Assembly: GCF_900129385.1 (NCBI RefSeq)
Contig: NZ_FQVO01000017.1
Coordinates: 1-64,000, forward strand
Source: Chryseobacterium takakiae
GTDB taxonomy: Bacteria > Bacteroidota > Bacteroidia > Flavobacteriales > Weeksellaceae
Length of the DNA: 64,000 nt
Direction of reading: 5' to 3'
In this document: piece by piece, positions 53,782 through 62,739 of the stretch
Position numbering within the stretch: position 1 is the stretch's first letter
Layout: each line of letters starts with the position of its first letter
Notes under the pieces: model-generated
The model's database searches: none
What the model saw: the letters and a program-made list of their open reading frames with translations, nothing else
What the model was told of the DNA's origin: nothing
Made by a program: the position numbers and the translations under genes

Positions 53782-54441
53782 TTATTTTTTCTCCAATGCT
53801 TTCACGTTGATCTGAAGTGTGATCTCATCTTTAATCACTCCGTTTTCTACAGGACTCTGAAACTCAACTCCAAATTCTTTCCTGCTGATATCTTTAGGCT
53901 CCGTAGCAATACTTACCACACCATCCTTAACGGATACGTTCGCCTTGAACTGCATTGGTTTGGTAATGCCTTTTATGGTTAAATTCCCGTCCAGTACGGT
54001 ATTGTAATCACCCTCTGCCAGAGGAGAAACTTTTGTTATTTCATAAGATGCTGTAGGAAATTTTTCTACTTCAAAAAAGTCTCCGCTTTTGAGATGGCCG
54101 TTAAGTTTTTCCATTTGGGCGGCATCTTTTTTAAGATCTTCAGAAGTGAGAGAAGTCATATCCGCTACAAATTTTCCGCTTTGCAGCTTACCGTCTTTTG
54201 CAGTTACATCTCCGCTTTCGAATTTAATGATCCCGAAATGGCTTGTACTTTCAGATTTAAATATTTTATATCCCTTCCACTCTACTTTGCTGTTTAAAGT
54301 ATCCACTGTAAACTGGGCACCATCCTTAGCAGTTACCACATCATTACTTTCACCTGTTACAGGTTTTTCCTTTTTACAGGAAACAATAATAAATGAAGCC
54401 AGAAAGGCAGAAAAAACTACTGAAAATAGTTTTCTTTTCAT
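53782..54441 (-). CDS. YceI-family lipoprotein
   Basis: A 219-residue YceI-like protein with a lipobox IVSC at residues 19-22. YceI is a lipocalin-like fold binding long isoprenoid ligands. Seen: FTVDTLNSKVEWKGYKIF, the HFGIIKFESGDVTAKDG core, and NLTIKGITKPMQF. A weak terminator (stem GCTC/GAGC with T run, about 53697-53733) lies downstream on the minus strand. Confidence 0.9.
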   Translation of the reverse strand: MKRKLFSVVFSAFLASFIIVSCKKEKPVTGESNDVVTAKDGAQFTVDTLNSKVEWKGYKIFKSESTSHFGIIKFESGDVTAKDGKLQSGKFVADMTSLTSEDLKKDAAQMEKLNGHLKSGDFFEVEKFPTASYEITKVSPLAEGDYNTVLDGNLTIKGITKPMQFKANVSVKDGVVSIATEPKDISRKEFGVEFQSPVENGVIKDEITLQINVKALEKK

Positions 54442-54514
54442 AATTTTTTAAATTTTGTTACTCCCGCTAAAATAATAAAAAAAATTGTTCTTTCCTAGAA
54501 AGATTTCAATTCAT

Positions 54515-54522
54515 TACATTTG
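54515..54522 (+). promoter_or_regulatory. -7 box TACATTTG abutting the ABC ATPase start
   Basis: An exact -7 match ending 4 nt before the ATG at 54527, predicting a leaderless mRNA. No TTG at the -33 spacing. Confidence 0.5.
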
Positions 54523-54526
54523 TATT

Positions 54527-55462
54527 ATGCTATTAGAAATAAATAATCTATTCTTTTCATATTCTATAGAAAAACCTTTGTTTCAGAACTTTAACCTGCG
54601 TTTTGACGAAGGGAAAATCATTGCGCTTGCAGGGGAAAGCGGCTGCGGAAAGTCGACTTTGCTAAGCCTGATTTACGGACTTCTCGACTGGCAGAGTGGT
54701 ACTATTGTTTTTGATGGTGAACAATTGCTTGGGCCTAAAGGAAACCTCGTTCCCGGTGAAGCTAAAATGAAATTTGTTGCCCAGAATTTTGATCTCATGC
54801 CTTACGCCACGGTGGCTGAAAATGTAGGAAAATTTATTTCAAATATTAATCTGGCAAAAAAGCGAGAAACGGTTACAGAACTTCTTGAAGTAGTTGGACT
54901 TGGAGAATTCGCCAATGTTCTTCCGAAATACCTGAGCGGCGGACAACAGCAGCGGGTGGCTATAGCACGGGCACTTTCCGTTCTTCCGAAACTGCTGATC
55001 CTTGATGAGCCTTTCAGTAATCTTGATTTTCCGAGAAAAATTGAACTCCGGGAAAAATTATTCCGGTATGTAAAGCAGCAAAATATTTCACTGATTATTT
55101 CAACGCATGAGCTCCAGGATATTATTCCTTGGCTAGATGGGATTATCGTCCTGCAAAACGGAGCGGTCATTCAGGAAGGAAATCCTGAAGAGATCTTTAA
55201 AAGTCCTTATAATCCTTATGTGGCAAAACTTTTCGGTGAAGTGAATATTTTTAACACAGATGAAATTGCCGATTTTCAGCTTCCGAAATTTTCTTTTTAT
55301 CCCAAAGAAATACAAATCTCTGAAAGCGGCATTAAAGCTGAAGTCCTGGAAAGCCGTTTTGCAGGAAATCACTACTGGAATAAAGTGAAAGCGAAAAATA
55401 AAGAAATTATAATCTACACCGATCAAAAAATTGAAGATCCCGTTCATATTTCTTTTTATTGA
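54527..55462 (+). CDS. Solitary ABC transporter ATP-binding protein
   Basis: A 311-residue ABC ATPase. Seen: Walker A GESGCGKST (residues 36-44), signature LSGGQQQRVAIARAL, Walker B LLILDEP, and H-loop STHE. About 80 C-terminal residues (after FGEVNIFN) resemble a TOBE-like regulatory domain of FbpC/PotA-type importers. No permease or binding-protein gene is adjacent, so its transporter lies elsewhere. The start is ATG 54527, next to a -7 box; an upstream in-frame start at 54485 is rejected. Confidence 0.9.
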   Translation: MLLEINNLFFSYSIEKPLFQNFNLRFDEGKIIALAGESGCGKSTLLSLIYGLLDWQSGTIVFDGEQLLGPKGNLVPGEAKMKFVAQNFDLMPYATVAENVGKFISNINLAKKRETVTELLEVVGLGEFANVLPKYLSGGQQQRVAIARALSVLPKLLILDEPFSNLDFPRKIELREKLFRYVKQQNISLIISTHELQDIIPWLDGIIVLQNGAVIQEGNPEEIFKSPYNPYVAKLFGEVNIFNTDEIADFQLPKFSFYPKEIQISESGIKAEVLESRFAGNHYWNKVKAKNKEIIIYTDQKIEDPVHISFY

Positions 55463-55488
55463 TTTGGTGGATCAGGCAGACTTCCATT

Positions 55489-55599
55489 TAGCCCGGATCA
55501 AGCGGCATGTTTGAGCTCTTTTCCTTTTTAGGGTTGCGGCGGCTTCGCCGCCGCAGCCCTAAAAAGGAAAAAGCGAGTAGCGAGAGCCGGAAAAGCTCC
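55489..55599 (+). repeat. Dispersed palindromic repeat, copy C
   Basis: Third copy, in the same orientation as 498-611. Left edge TAGCCCGGATCAAGCGGCAT, GAGCTC before the stem, stem with GCGGCGGC-TTC-GCCGCCGC centre, then AGCGAGTAGCGAGAGCCGG and AGCTCC. The outer stem (CTTTTCCTTTTTAGGGTT) differs from A and B but pairs with its opposite arm, with one G.U-type wobble and one unpaired A. Confidence 0.85.
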
Positions 55600-55691
55600 T
55601 TAACAATTAAAATACATTGCTTCTTATGACTTCATTGTTATTTTATAATGCGCACATTTCCCAATACTTATTGTGACATTGTGTATAAAAA

Positions 55692-55751
55692 AAGTACAAA
55701 TGTAAGAAGGCCGTTTAAAACTTTTTCTTACATTTGTACTTCCACAGCATA
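55692..55751 (-). terminator. Long 17-bp inverted repeat, possible yjdM terminator
   Basis: AAGTACAAATGTAAGAA (55692-55708) and its exact complement TTCTTACATTTGTACTT (55735-55751), loop 26 nt. On the minus strand it is followed by TTTTTTT, so it may terminate yjdM about 100 bp downstream of the stop, but it is longer and wider-looped than normal. The rest of 55463-55853 holds only the palindromic repeat. Confidence 0.5.
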
Positions 55752-55853
55752 AGGAAATTTTTGGTTAATTCTCTTTCTGCCTCCTAAAACGAAAATTAGC
55801 AGTTCTGCAATCTAGTTTTTTGAAAGATTACACTGTCCAATTCTTTCCTTTTT

Positions 55854-56198
55854 TTATGCCTTTTTTACAAATTCAGATTTCAGGGCCATCGCACCGAATC
55901 CATCAATTTTACAGTCAATATTATGATCGCTGTCCGGTCTGAGGCGGATGTTTTTAACTTTCGTCCCTGCCTTCACGGGCTTTGGCGCTCCTTTCACCGG
56001 AAGATCTTTAATCACCACCACCGAGTCTCCGTCTTGCAGTTCGTTGCCGTTAGAATCTAAAATTTTTCCTGAATCCGGTGTACCTGCAGCTACTTCTTCT
56101 GGATTCCATTCATAAAAACATTGGGAACACACCATTAGATTATCGCTAGGATAGGTAAATTCGGAGCCGCATTTCGGGCAAAGTACAGAATCACTCAT
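55854..56198 (-). CDS. yjdM: YjdM/PhnA-type zinc-ribbon protein
   Basis: A 114-residue protein with an N-terminal zinc ribbon (CPKCGSEFTYPSDNLMVCSQC) and the C-terminal PhnA-like domain (DGDSVVVIKDLPVKG, KAGTKVKNIRLRPDSDHNID). Named for an association with phosphonate genes; the actual function is unknown. A TACCTTTG -7 box lies 16 bp upstream on the minus strand (56214-56221). The ATG at 56198 is chosen over one six codons upstream that overlaps that box. Confidence 0.9.
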   Translation of the reverse strand: MSDSVLCPKCGSEFTYPSDNLMVCSQCFYEWNPEEVAAGTPDSGKILDSNGNELQDGDSVVVIKDLPVKGAPKPVKAGTKVKNIRLRPDSDHNIDCKIDGFGAMALKSEFVKKA

Positions 56199-56403
56199 TG
56201 TATTAATTTTTTGCAAAGGTAATTTTTTAATGTTTTTAATTAAAATCTAAAAGCATGAGATATATCCTGAACATATAGAATCCGGACTGCAAATACCAAT
56301 AATAAATTTTGTTTTAATTCTTATTTATAGGCCTTAAAACTTTCAGCCTGACATTCTCAACTTTAATTCGTATTTTTGCAGATTCAAAATAGCAGCACCC
56401 ATT

Positions 56404-57609
56404 ATGGAACTTATTCACAGAAACTTAGCCATCGGTATCCACGATGCTTTACAGGAAACATTTTTTGAGAAAAATAAATATGCCGATAAAGTAATTGAAA
56501 GACTTCTAAAAGCAAACAAAAAATGGGGAAGCCAGGACAGAGCCGTTGTTTCTGAGATTTTCTACAATATCATCCGTTGGAAAAAGCGCCTTGAATACTA
56601 CATGGGAGAAGGCGTTAAGCCCAGCAACGTCTATAAACTGATGATTGCCTATCTTTTGTGGAGCAAAACCAATTATAAAAAATTTGAAGAATTTGACGGA
56701 ATAAAAATTGCCGATATTCTTACCAAACTTAAAAAAGGGACCGTTCCGACAAAAGCCATTGAGCATTCTATTCCGGAATGGCTTGCCGAAACTCTTGAAA
56801 AAGAACTGGGCGAAAAATGGGAAAAGGAGATGTATGCCCTAAATGAACAGGCACCGACAGTATTGAGAGCCAACTCTTTAAGAACCACAACTAAAGAACT
56901 TATTTCTGATCTTGCAGACGAAAATATCACCTCTTATCCGGTAAGAAATTATCCGGACGCCGTTCAGCTGGAAGAGAAAAAAAATGTTTTTCTTACTACT
57001 GCTTTTAAAGAAGGTTTGTTTGAAGTACAGGACGCTTCTTCACAAAAAATCGGGTATTTCCTTGATGTAAAAGAAGGTCAGCGCGTGGTTGACGCGTGTG
57101 CCGGAGCCGGCGGAAAAACACTGCATCTTGCAGCATTAATGGGTAATAAAGGACAAATCATCGCCTTAGATATTTTCGACTGGAAATTGGCGGAACTGAA
57201 ACGCCGCGCCAAAAGAGCTGGGGCCCATAATATTGAAACCCGTCTGATTACAGATAACAAAGTAATTAAAAGGCTTCACGATAAAGCGGACCGTTTATTG
57301 ATTGATGCTCCTTGTTCAGGACTTGGTGTTCTAAAAAGAAATCCGGACAGCAAATGGAAAATTGATCAGGATTTTATAGACCGCATCAAAAAAGAACAGC
57401 AGCAGATTATTCAGGATTATTCTAAAATGCTGAAAAAAGGAGGGAAAATGGTGTATGCAACGTGTTCTATCTTACCTTCCGAAAATAATGAACAGGTAGA
57501 AGAGTTCCTGAAAAATAATCCGAATTTCAAAATGATCAAGGATGAAAAGGTAATGCCCAGCGAAGGCTACGACGGATTTTACATGGCTTTGATTGAAAGA
57601 ATTTCATAA
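56404..57609 (+). CDS. RsmB/NOP-family rRNA m5C methyltransferase
   Basis: A 401-residue SAM-dependent RNA cytosine-C5 methyltransferase. Seen: FEVQDASSQKIG, SAM-binding VVDACAGAGGKTLHLA, DAPCSGLGVLKRNPD (motif IV Cys) and YATCSILPSENNEQVEEF (motif VI nucleophile Cys). The N-terminal NusB-like region is shorter than E. coli RsmB. A TATTTTTG -7 box (56371-56378) lies 25 bp before the ATG. Confidence 0.92.
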   Translation: MELIHRNLAIGIHDALQETFFEKNKYADKVIERLLKANKKWGSQDRAVVSEIFYNIIRWKKRLEYYMGEGVKPSNVYKLMIAYLLWSKTNYKKFEEFDGIKIADILTKLKKGTVPTKAIEHSIPEWLAETLEKELGEKWEKEMYALNEQAPTVLRANSLRTTTKELISDLADENITSYPVRNYPDAVQLEEKKNVFLTTAFKEGLFEVQDASSQKIGYFLDVKEGQRVVDACAGAGGKTLHLAALMGNKGQIIALDIFDWKLAELKRRAKRAGAHNIETRLITDNKVIKRLHDKADRLLIDAPCSGLGVLKRNPDSKWKIDQDFIDRIKKEQQQIIQDYSKMLKKGGKMVYATCSILPSENNEQVEEFLKNNPNFKMIKDEKVMPSEGYDGFYMALIERIS

Positions 57610-57633
57610 AACTTTTGACATACGAACAAATAC

Positions 57634-57660
57634 AACTACCCTGAAATCAGGGTAGTTTTT
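57634..57660 (+). terminator. Terminator after the methyltransferase
   Basis: An 11-bp perfect stem AACTACCCTGA / TCAGGGTAGTT with a 2-nt loop, then TTTTT. Confidence 0.9.
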
Positions 57661-57718
57661 TATTTGAGCATTCTTGAAATAGATTTAAAATCTATCTTTG
57701 TGAAAACGATCAATCCAC

Positions 57719-59383
57719 ATGCATCAAAGAATTTTACTCAGTTTTTTTATTGTATTATCATTACTGTCTTTTTCACAAACCTATGAAGTTCAGTATACAA
57801 GTTCTTACAACGGAAAAGTAATCCCGGATCAGAATCCAGTTTTAGTCTGGGCTAATGAAAAGGAAAATTTCATTCTGAATACTAAAATCAGGGAACAAAA
57901 AGCAGAATTTCCATTTGAGATTACTAAAATTGAAAAGCCTTCCAATACAATAATTTCCTATGCCTTTTTAAAACCGGACGAAATTATTTCTACTTCCGAT
58001 GCAGAATCGGTCGCAAAACAAACCTTTGAATTCACCAATGAAACAAAAAAGATTCTGGGCTATACCTGTAAAAAAGCAATCACCAAAATCAACTCCAACA
58101 CCATTGAAATCTGGTATACCCATGATCTTAAAATTAACGGCGGACCTTCTGTGCTGGGACAAAATTTAGGTTTTGTACTGGAAATTGAAAGAAATAAAAA
58201 TTCCCTTTTATCCGCCAGTTCAATTAAAAAAGTTAAGAAAACAGATATAGATAAAATTCTCAGCAGCCAGGCTGCTTCCACGGATCAGCTGGGCTACAAA
58301 GATATGCTCTGGAAAAGCAGATTCACCACATTAAAAGTTTTTGAAAACGAAACCATCAGCTTTTCCGGAGATTCAAAATCAGACAATGAGATAAAAAGGT
58401 TTGCCAACGGAACCATTATCCTTAAAAAAATCAAATTTCCAAAAATAATGGAAGGCGATAATATCTTCGTTGAGCTGAAGCAACAGTCTAATGGCGATGC
58501 CTACGACAGAACCGGAACGGTATTCTTTATTCCGCAGGATAAAAAAGACTCTTTTCTGGACGGACTGGAAAATGGTGTAAAAAAACTTCCTGCTTATGAA
58601 AATGGAAACGGGAAGCAGTATTTCGGCGTTACGGCAACAGAAAATTATAATCCGGCTGTAGAAATGATGCGTTTCTTTACCGCTTTCGGAATTAACAAAT
58701 TCAATAATCTTCAGCTGAAAGATAAAACATGGCAGACAACCAGTCCATACCGGCAGGACATTACGGAACTGAAACCTGATTTAAGTGAAAAAGAATTGTG
58801 GATCGGAACTTTTATAGGAAACTATGATAAAGGCGGCCATAAAGTAAGCCTGGAAATCACCATTCATAAAAGCGACCAGAATATTCATAAAAACAATACG
58901 GTGATTCCTTTATTCAACACCCTTAATATTATGGAAATGGCAGGACAGGACTATTCTACCATGTTCAATCAGGATAAAGGTTTGCAGGTAGAATTTACAT
59001 TGAAAAAGGATCTGAAAAACACACAGTTGAGATACATTACCACTGGTCACGGAGGCTGGGAAAACGGTGATGAATTTGTCCCGAAAACCAATATGATCTT
59101 ATTAGACGAAAAAATGGTATTTTCTTTTATCCCCTGGAGATCAGACTGCGGTTCTTACCGCCTTTACAATCCGGCATCCGGAAATTTTGGAGACGGACTT
59201 TCTTCATCAGACCTGAGCCGTTCCAACTGGTGTCCCGGAACCGTTACAAACCCTAACTTTATTTCTCTCGGAGATCTTAAAGCCGGAAAACATACGATTC
59301 AGGTTAAAATTCCTCAGGGGCCAACCGAAGGAAACAGCTTCAGTTCCTGGAATGTTTCAGGCGTTCTGCTGGGGAATGAATAA
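57719..59383 (+). CDS. GLPGLI-like and PNGase F-like domain fusion
   Basis: A 554-residue exported protein (signal peptide MHQRILLSFFIVLSLLSFSQ). Residues about 20-185 look like a GLPGLI-family domain (YTCKKAITKINSNTIEIWYT, NGGPSVLGQNLGFVLEI). Residues about 205-554 resemble the two jelly-roll domains of PNGase F: TTGHGGWENGDEFVPKTN, FIPWRSDCGSYRLYNPASGN, DLSRSNWCPGTV and VKIPQGPTEG. The acidic residue in GDEF may be catalytic. It may remove N-glycans or glycopeptides at the cell surface; the two-domain combination is unusual. A TATCTTTG -7 box lies at 57693-57700. A weak hairpin (59390-59418) follows the stop. Confidence 0.8.
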   Translation: MHQRILLSFFIVLSLLSFSQTYEVQYTSSYNGKVIPDQNPVLVWANEKENFILNTKIREQKAEFPFEITKIEKPSNTIISYAFLKPDEIISTSDAESVAKQTFEFTNETKKILGYTCKKAITKINSNTIEIWYTHDLKINGGPSVLGQNLGFVLEIERNKNSLLSASSIKKVKKTDIDKILSSQAASTDQLGYKDMLWKSRFTTLKVFENETISFSGDSKSDNEIKRFANGTIILKKIKFPKIMEGDNIFVELKQQSNGDAYDRTGTVFFIPQDKKDSFLDGLENGVKKLPAYENGNGKQYFGVTATENYNPAVEMMRFFTAFGINKFNNLQLKDKTWQTTSPYRQDITELKPDLSEKELWIGTFIGNYDKGGHKVSLEITIHKSDQNIHKNNTVIPLFNTLNIMEMAGQDYSTMFNQDKGLQVEFTLKKDLKNTQLRYITTGHGGWENGDEFVPKTNMILLDEKMVFSFIPWRSDCGSYRLYNPASGNFGDGLSSSDLSRSNWCPGTVTNPNFISLGDLKAGKHTIQVKIPQGPTEGNSFSSWNVSGVLLGNE

Positions 59384-59649
59384 AAAAAACCTTCTCGCAA
59401 ATTGGATCTGCAAGAAGGTAAAAACACAAATGATGAAAAAAAATTATTTCGAGCCACAAAGTAATGGGAAAAATTTTTGGAATTAATTATCATACATTAA
59501 TAAATATTCAATTTTAATTTTGTATATGTTTTATCAGATATTACCAACGAAAAAATTTAACTAAAATCATATAAAATTTTATATATAATTAAAATTTTAC
59601 TAAATAATAAATCATTAAGTTAAAAATATACACTTAATGATTTTTTTTG

Positions 59650-59680
59650 TTGTTTATTATAAACCACACCAATACTTTTG
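59650..59680 (+). promoter_or_regulatory. asnB: asnB promoter
   Basis: TTG (59650-59652), a 20-bp spacer and TACTTTTG (59673-59680), 22 bp before the ATG. The preceding 59421-59649 is very AT-rich and holds no gene. Confidence 0.75.
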
Positions 59681-59702
59681 TTTAAAATTAAATGATAAAA
59701 CA

Positions 59703-61379
59703 ATGTGTGGAATTGTATGTCTTTTTGACGCTAAACAAAAAACTGAAATATTAAGACCTCAGGTTCTTGAAATGTCTAAGAAAATCCGTCATCGCGGTCC
59801 GGACTGGAGCGGGGTCTTTCAGGATGAAAAAGCAATTTTCTCTCATGAGAGGCTCGCTATTGTAGATCCTACTTCCGGAAAGCAGCCACTTTTTACCAAA
59901 GACGGAAAAGTTGTTCTTGCCGTAAACGGGGAAATTTATAACCATAGAGAATTAAAAGAAGAGTTTCCGGATTATGAATTTCAGACACAGTCTGACTGTG
60001 AAGTGATTTTAGCACTGTACAAAAAGTACGGAAAAGATTTTATAGAAAAACTAAACGGTATCTTTGCTTTTTCCCTGTACGATACCGAAAACGATATTTA
60101 CCTCATCGCCCGCGACCATATGGGAATCTGCCCGCTATACCAGGGATGGGACAAAAACGGAAACTATTATGTAGCTTCCGAACTGAAAGCACTCGAAGGC
60201 ATCTGCAAAAAAATTGAAACCTTTTTACCGGGCCATTTGGTATACAGCAAAGACGGAAACGAACTCCAGCAATGGTACAAAAGAGACTGGGAAAATTATG
60301 ATGCTGTTAAAGATAATGATACTGACATCGATGCATTAAGAAAAGGACTGGAAGATGCGGTACACCGACAACTCATGAGTGATGTTCCTTACGGAGTTCT
60401 TCTTTCCGGCGGTTTAGACTCTTCCGTAATTTCTGCGGTTACTGCAAAATACGCAAGACAGAGAGTAGAAAGCGGAGACACGCAGGAAGCCTGGTATCCA
60501 AGACTGCATAGCTTTGCAGTAGGACTTGTTGGCTCCCCTGATCTGGCGGCCGCCCAAAAAGCAGCAGAACACATCGGGTCTGTTCACCATGAAGTTAACT
60601 TTACCGTTCAGGAAGGTCTTGATGCGATCCGTGATGTAATTTATCACCTGGAAACCTATGATGTTACCACGGTAAGAGCATCTACACCGATGTATTTACT
60701 GGCAAGAGTCATCAAATCAATGGGAATCAAAATGGTTCTTTCGGGAGAAGGTTCTGATGAATTATTCGGTGGATATTTATATTTTCATAAAGCTCCTAAT
60801 GCAAAAGAATTCCACGATGAAACTGTAAGGAAATTAGGAAAACTGCATCTTTACGACTGCCTCCGCGCCAACAAGGCGTTGATGAGCTGGGGTATTGAAG
60901 GGCGTGTTCCTTTTTTAGATAAAGAATTTATGGATATTGCCATGACCATTAATCCAAAAGACAAAATGGTAAATGCTGCCGAAGGAAAGATTGAAAAATG
61001 GGTATTGAGAAAAGCTTTTGAAGACATTCTTCCGGAATCCATTGCCTGGAGGCAAAAAGAGCAGTTTTCGGATGGGGTGGGCTATTCATGGATCGATACA
61101 TTAAAGGCTGTTGCTGAAAAAGAAATAACGGATGAAATGATGGCACATGCACGATTCAGATTTCCCGTGAATACTCCTCAGAATAAAGAAGAATACCGTT
61201 ACCGGTCAATTTTTGAAGAACATTTCCCAAGTGAAACAGCCGCCGCAACCGTACCTTCAGTCCCTTCCGTAGCCTGCTCCACTCCTATTGCCCTGGAATG
61301 GGATGAAGCTTTTAAAAACATGAACGATCCAAGCGGAAGAGCCGTAAAAGTGCATGAAACGTCATACGGCGAAGCTTAG
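59703..61379 (+). CDS. asnB: Asparagine synthase B (glutamine-hydrolysing)
   Basis: A 558-residue asparagine synthetase. The N-terminal Cys nucleophile follows the initiator Met (MCGIVCLFDA), giving the glutaminase domain (RHRGPDWSGVF, NGEIYNHRELKEEF). The synthetase domain has the PP-loop LLSGGLDSSVISA and SGEGSDELFGGY. It makes asparagine from aspartate, glutamine and ATP. The ATG at 59703 is required to place Cys2; an upstream in-frame ATG is rejected. A model promoter precedes it. Confidence 0.96.
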   Translation: MCGIVCLFDAKQKTEILRPQVLEMSKKIRHRGPDWSGVFQDEKAIFSHERLAIVDPTSGKQPLFTKDGKVVLAVNGEIYNHRELKEEFPDYEFQTQSDCEVILALYKKYGKDFIEKLNGIFAFSLYDTENDIYLIARDHMGICPLYQGWDKNGNYYVASELKALEGICKKIETFLPGHLVYSKDGNELQQWYKRDWENYDAVKDNDTDIDALRKGLEDAVHRQLMSDVPYGVLLSGGLDSSVISAVTAKYARQRVESGDTQEAWYPRLHSFAVGLVGSPDLAAAQKAAEHIGSVHHEVNFTVQEGLDAIRDVIYHLETYDVTTVRASTPMYLLARVIKSMGIKMVLSGEGSDELFGGYLYFHKAPNAKEFHDETVRKLGKLHLYDCLRANKALMSWGIEGRVPFLDKEFMDIAMTINPKDKMVNAAEGKIEKWVLRKAFEDILPESIAWRQKEQFSDGVGYSWIDTLKAVAEKEITDEMMAHARFRFPVNTPQNKEEYRYRSIFEEHFPSETAAATVPSVPSVACSTPIALEWDEAFKNMNDPSGRAVKVHETSYGEA

Positions 61380-61640
61380 AAGTGAATGGTCAATAGTGAA
61401 TTTTGCTTCGCAAATGATTTTTTGGTAAATTAAATTTACTATTGACTCAACCAAATTGACCATTGACCGTGAAAGGTGAATAGTGGATTTGCTTTGCAGA
61501 TGAATTTAATAATTAAGATTGACCATTACCCCGCAGGAATTGACCATTCACATCATACGAATGGTGATCTGATCAATCATGAATTATATTCATTTTCTTT
61601 GGCCCAAAATTGTAAAATTTATCAATCCTGTAGCAATACA
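61380..61640. repeat. Repeat-rich intergenic region
   Basis: No gene is visible from 61380 to 61751. GTGAATGGTCAAT (61382-61394) and its exact complement ATTGACCATTCAC (61539-61551) form a wide inverted pair; inside, an imperfect 40-bp direct repeat starts at 61382 and 61469 (GTGAAWGGTSAATAGTG... GCTTCGCARATGA). Similar words occur in noncoding DNA of Bacteroidota. Confidence 0.7.
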
Positions 61641-61751
61641 GGATTTTCTTTTGAATTAACCTTAATAATAATGTCAGAATTTAACCGTTAATCAAAAATA
61701 TTATCTAATAAATAATTATATTTGGAAAACGAAAATATCAATTATAAAAAA

Positions 61752-62564
61752 ATGAGAAGAAACATTACTATCTTATTTGCTTTGTTAACCATGACTTTGG
61801 CTTTCGGACAGGGAAAATACGGCAAATATCTTAGCTCCAAAAAACTTGCAATGGTGTATAAAAGTGTGAAGGATGCTGATAAAGAAGACTTTTATCAACA
61901 ATATTATTGGCTGGTAAAAGCAGAGCAGCTGAAAACGTATCCTCACCTGAAAGAAATAAAGCCAAAGGTTTTGTATGAATTTGTAAAGAAGGTAAACCCT
62001 CAGAATTTCACTAAAAAGCTTGACGACAGAGGAAAAGAGCTGAGAGAAACTGCAGAATTATCTTTGAATCAATATTTCAAAAATAAAAATCTTGAAAACA
62101 ATTCCGTTTTGATGTACAACCTTGAAACGTATGTAGATCCTTCCAAAGGACAATATTATACCAAAGTTGATGCTGAAAAAATCAAGGAGCTGGTACCGAA
62201 AGAACTCTTTGCTTTCAATTCCAATAACAGAAATACGGGAGAAGACACAACGTATTATCTATGGATCGATAAAAAGAAAGACGATTTCAACATCGTAAGC
62301 ATCATTCCGGATGAAAAAGAGAATAAAGCTTTCTATGCAAGATTAAAGCAGTATCTCCCGAGCTATAAATTCTCAAAATATGTTCCTTCCGTAAAAAAAG
62401 GAACAAAAACAGACAGAACAGATGCGGAATATTATTACATCATGCCGTTTGAGCAAAATACAGACAACATTGAGTACAAAACAAAAGATTTCAAAACCTT
62501 TGAGCTGAGCCAGTATAGAAAAGCCGGTGAAGAGTGGAAAGGGGTTGAAAAACCAAGAAAATAA
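61752..62564 (+). CDS. Exported hypothetical protein
   Basis: A 270-residue protein with a signal peptide (MRRNITILFALLTMTLAFGQ) and a Lys-rich mature part. Seen: LAMVYKSVKDADKEDFYQQY and TTYYLWIDKKKDDFNIVSII; no family recognised. ATG 61752 is chosen because an upstream in-frame TTG lacks a signal peptide start. A terminator (62571-62600) follows. Confidence 0.78.
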   Translation: MRRNITILFALLTMTLAFGQGKYGKYLSSKKLAMVYKSVKDADKEDFYQQYYWLVKAEQLKTYPHLKEIKPKVLYEFVKKVNPQNFTKKLDDRGKELRETAELSLNQYFKNKNLENNSVLMYNLETYVDPSKGQYYTKVDAEKIKELVPKELFAFNSNNRNTGEDTTYYLWIDKKKDDFNIVSIIPDEKENKAFYARLKQYLPSYKFSKYVPSVKKGTKTDRTDAEYYYIMPFEQNTDNIEYKTKDFKTFELSQYRKAGEEWKGVEKPRK

Positions 62565-62570
62565 AATCAA

Positions 62571-62600
62571 AAGTCCTGCGAAAATGCAGGACTTTTTTTA
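62571..62600 (+). terminator. Terminator
   Basis: Stem AAAGTCCTGC / GCAGGACTTT, loop GAAAAT-like, then a long T run. Confidence 0.92.
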
Positions 62601-62739
62601 TTGATTTTAAAGTTATAAAAGCTTTGTAATTCTGATTTCTTAATATAAATAAATCCAAAGGAATAAATATTGCTGTAAACACTACCATTTTAATTCTTTG
62701 AACCAAATAAAATTTGGAATAATTCCAATAATCAGCAAC

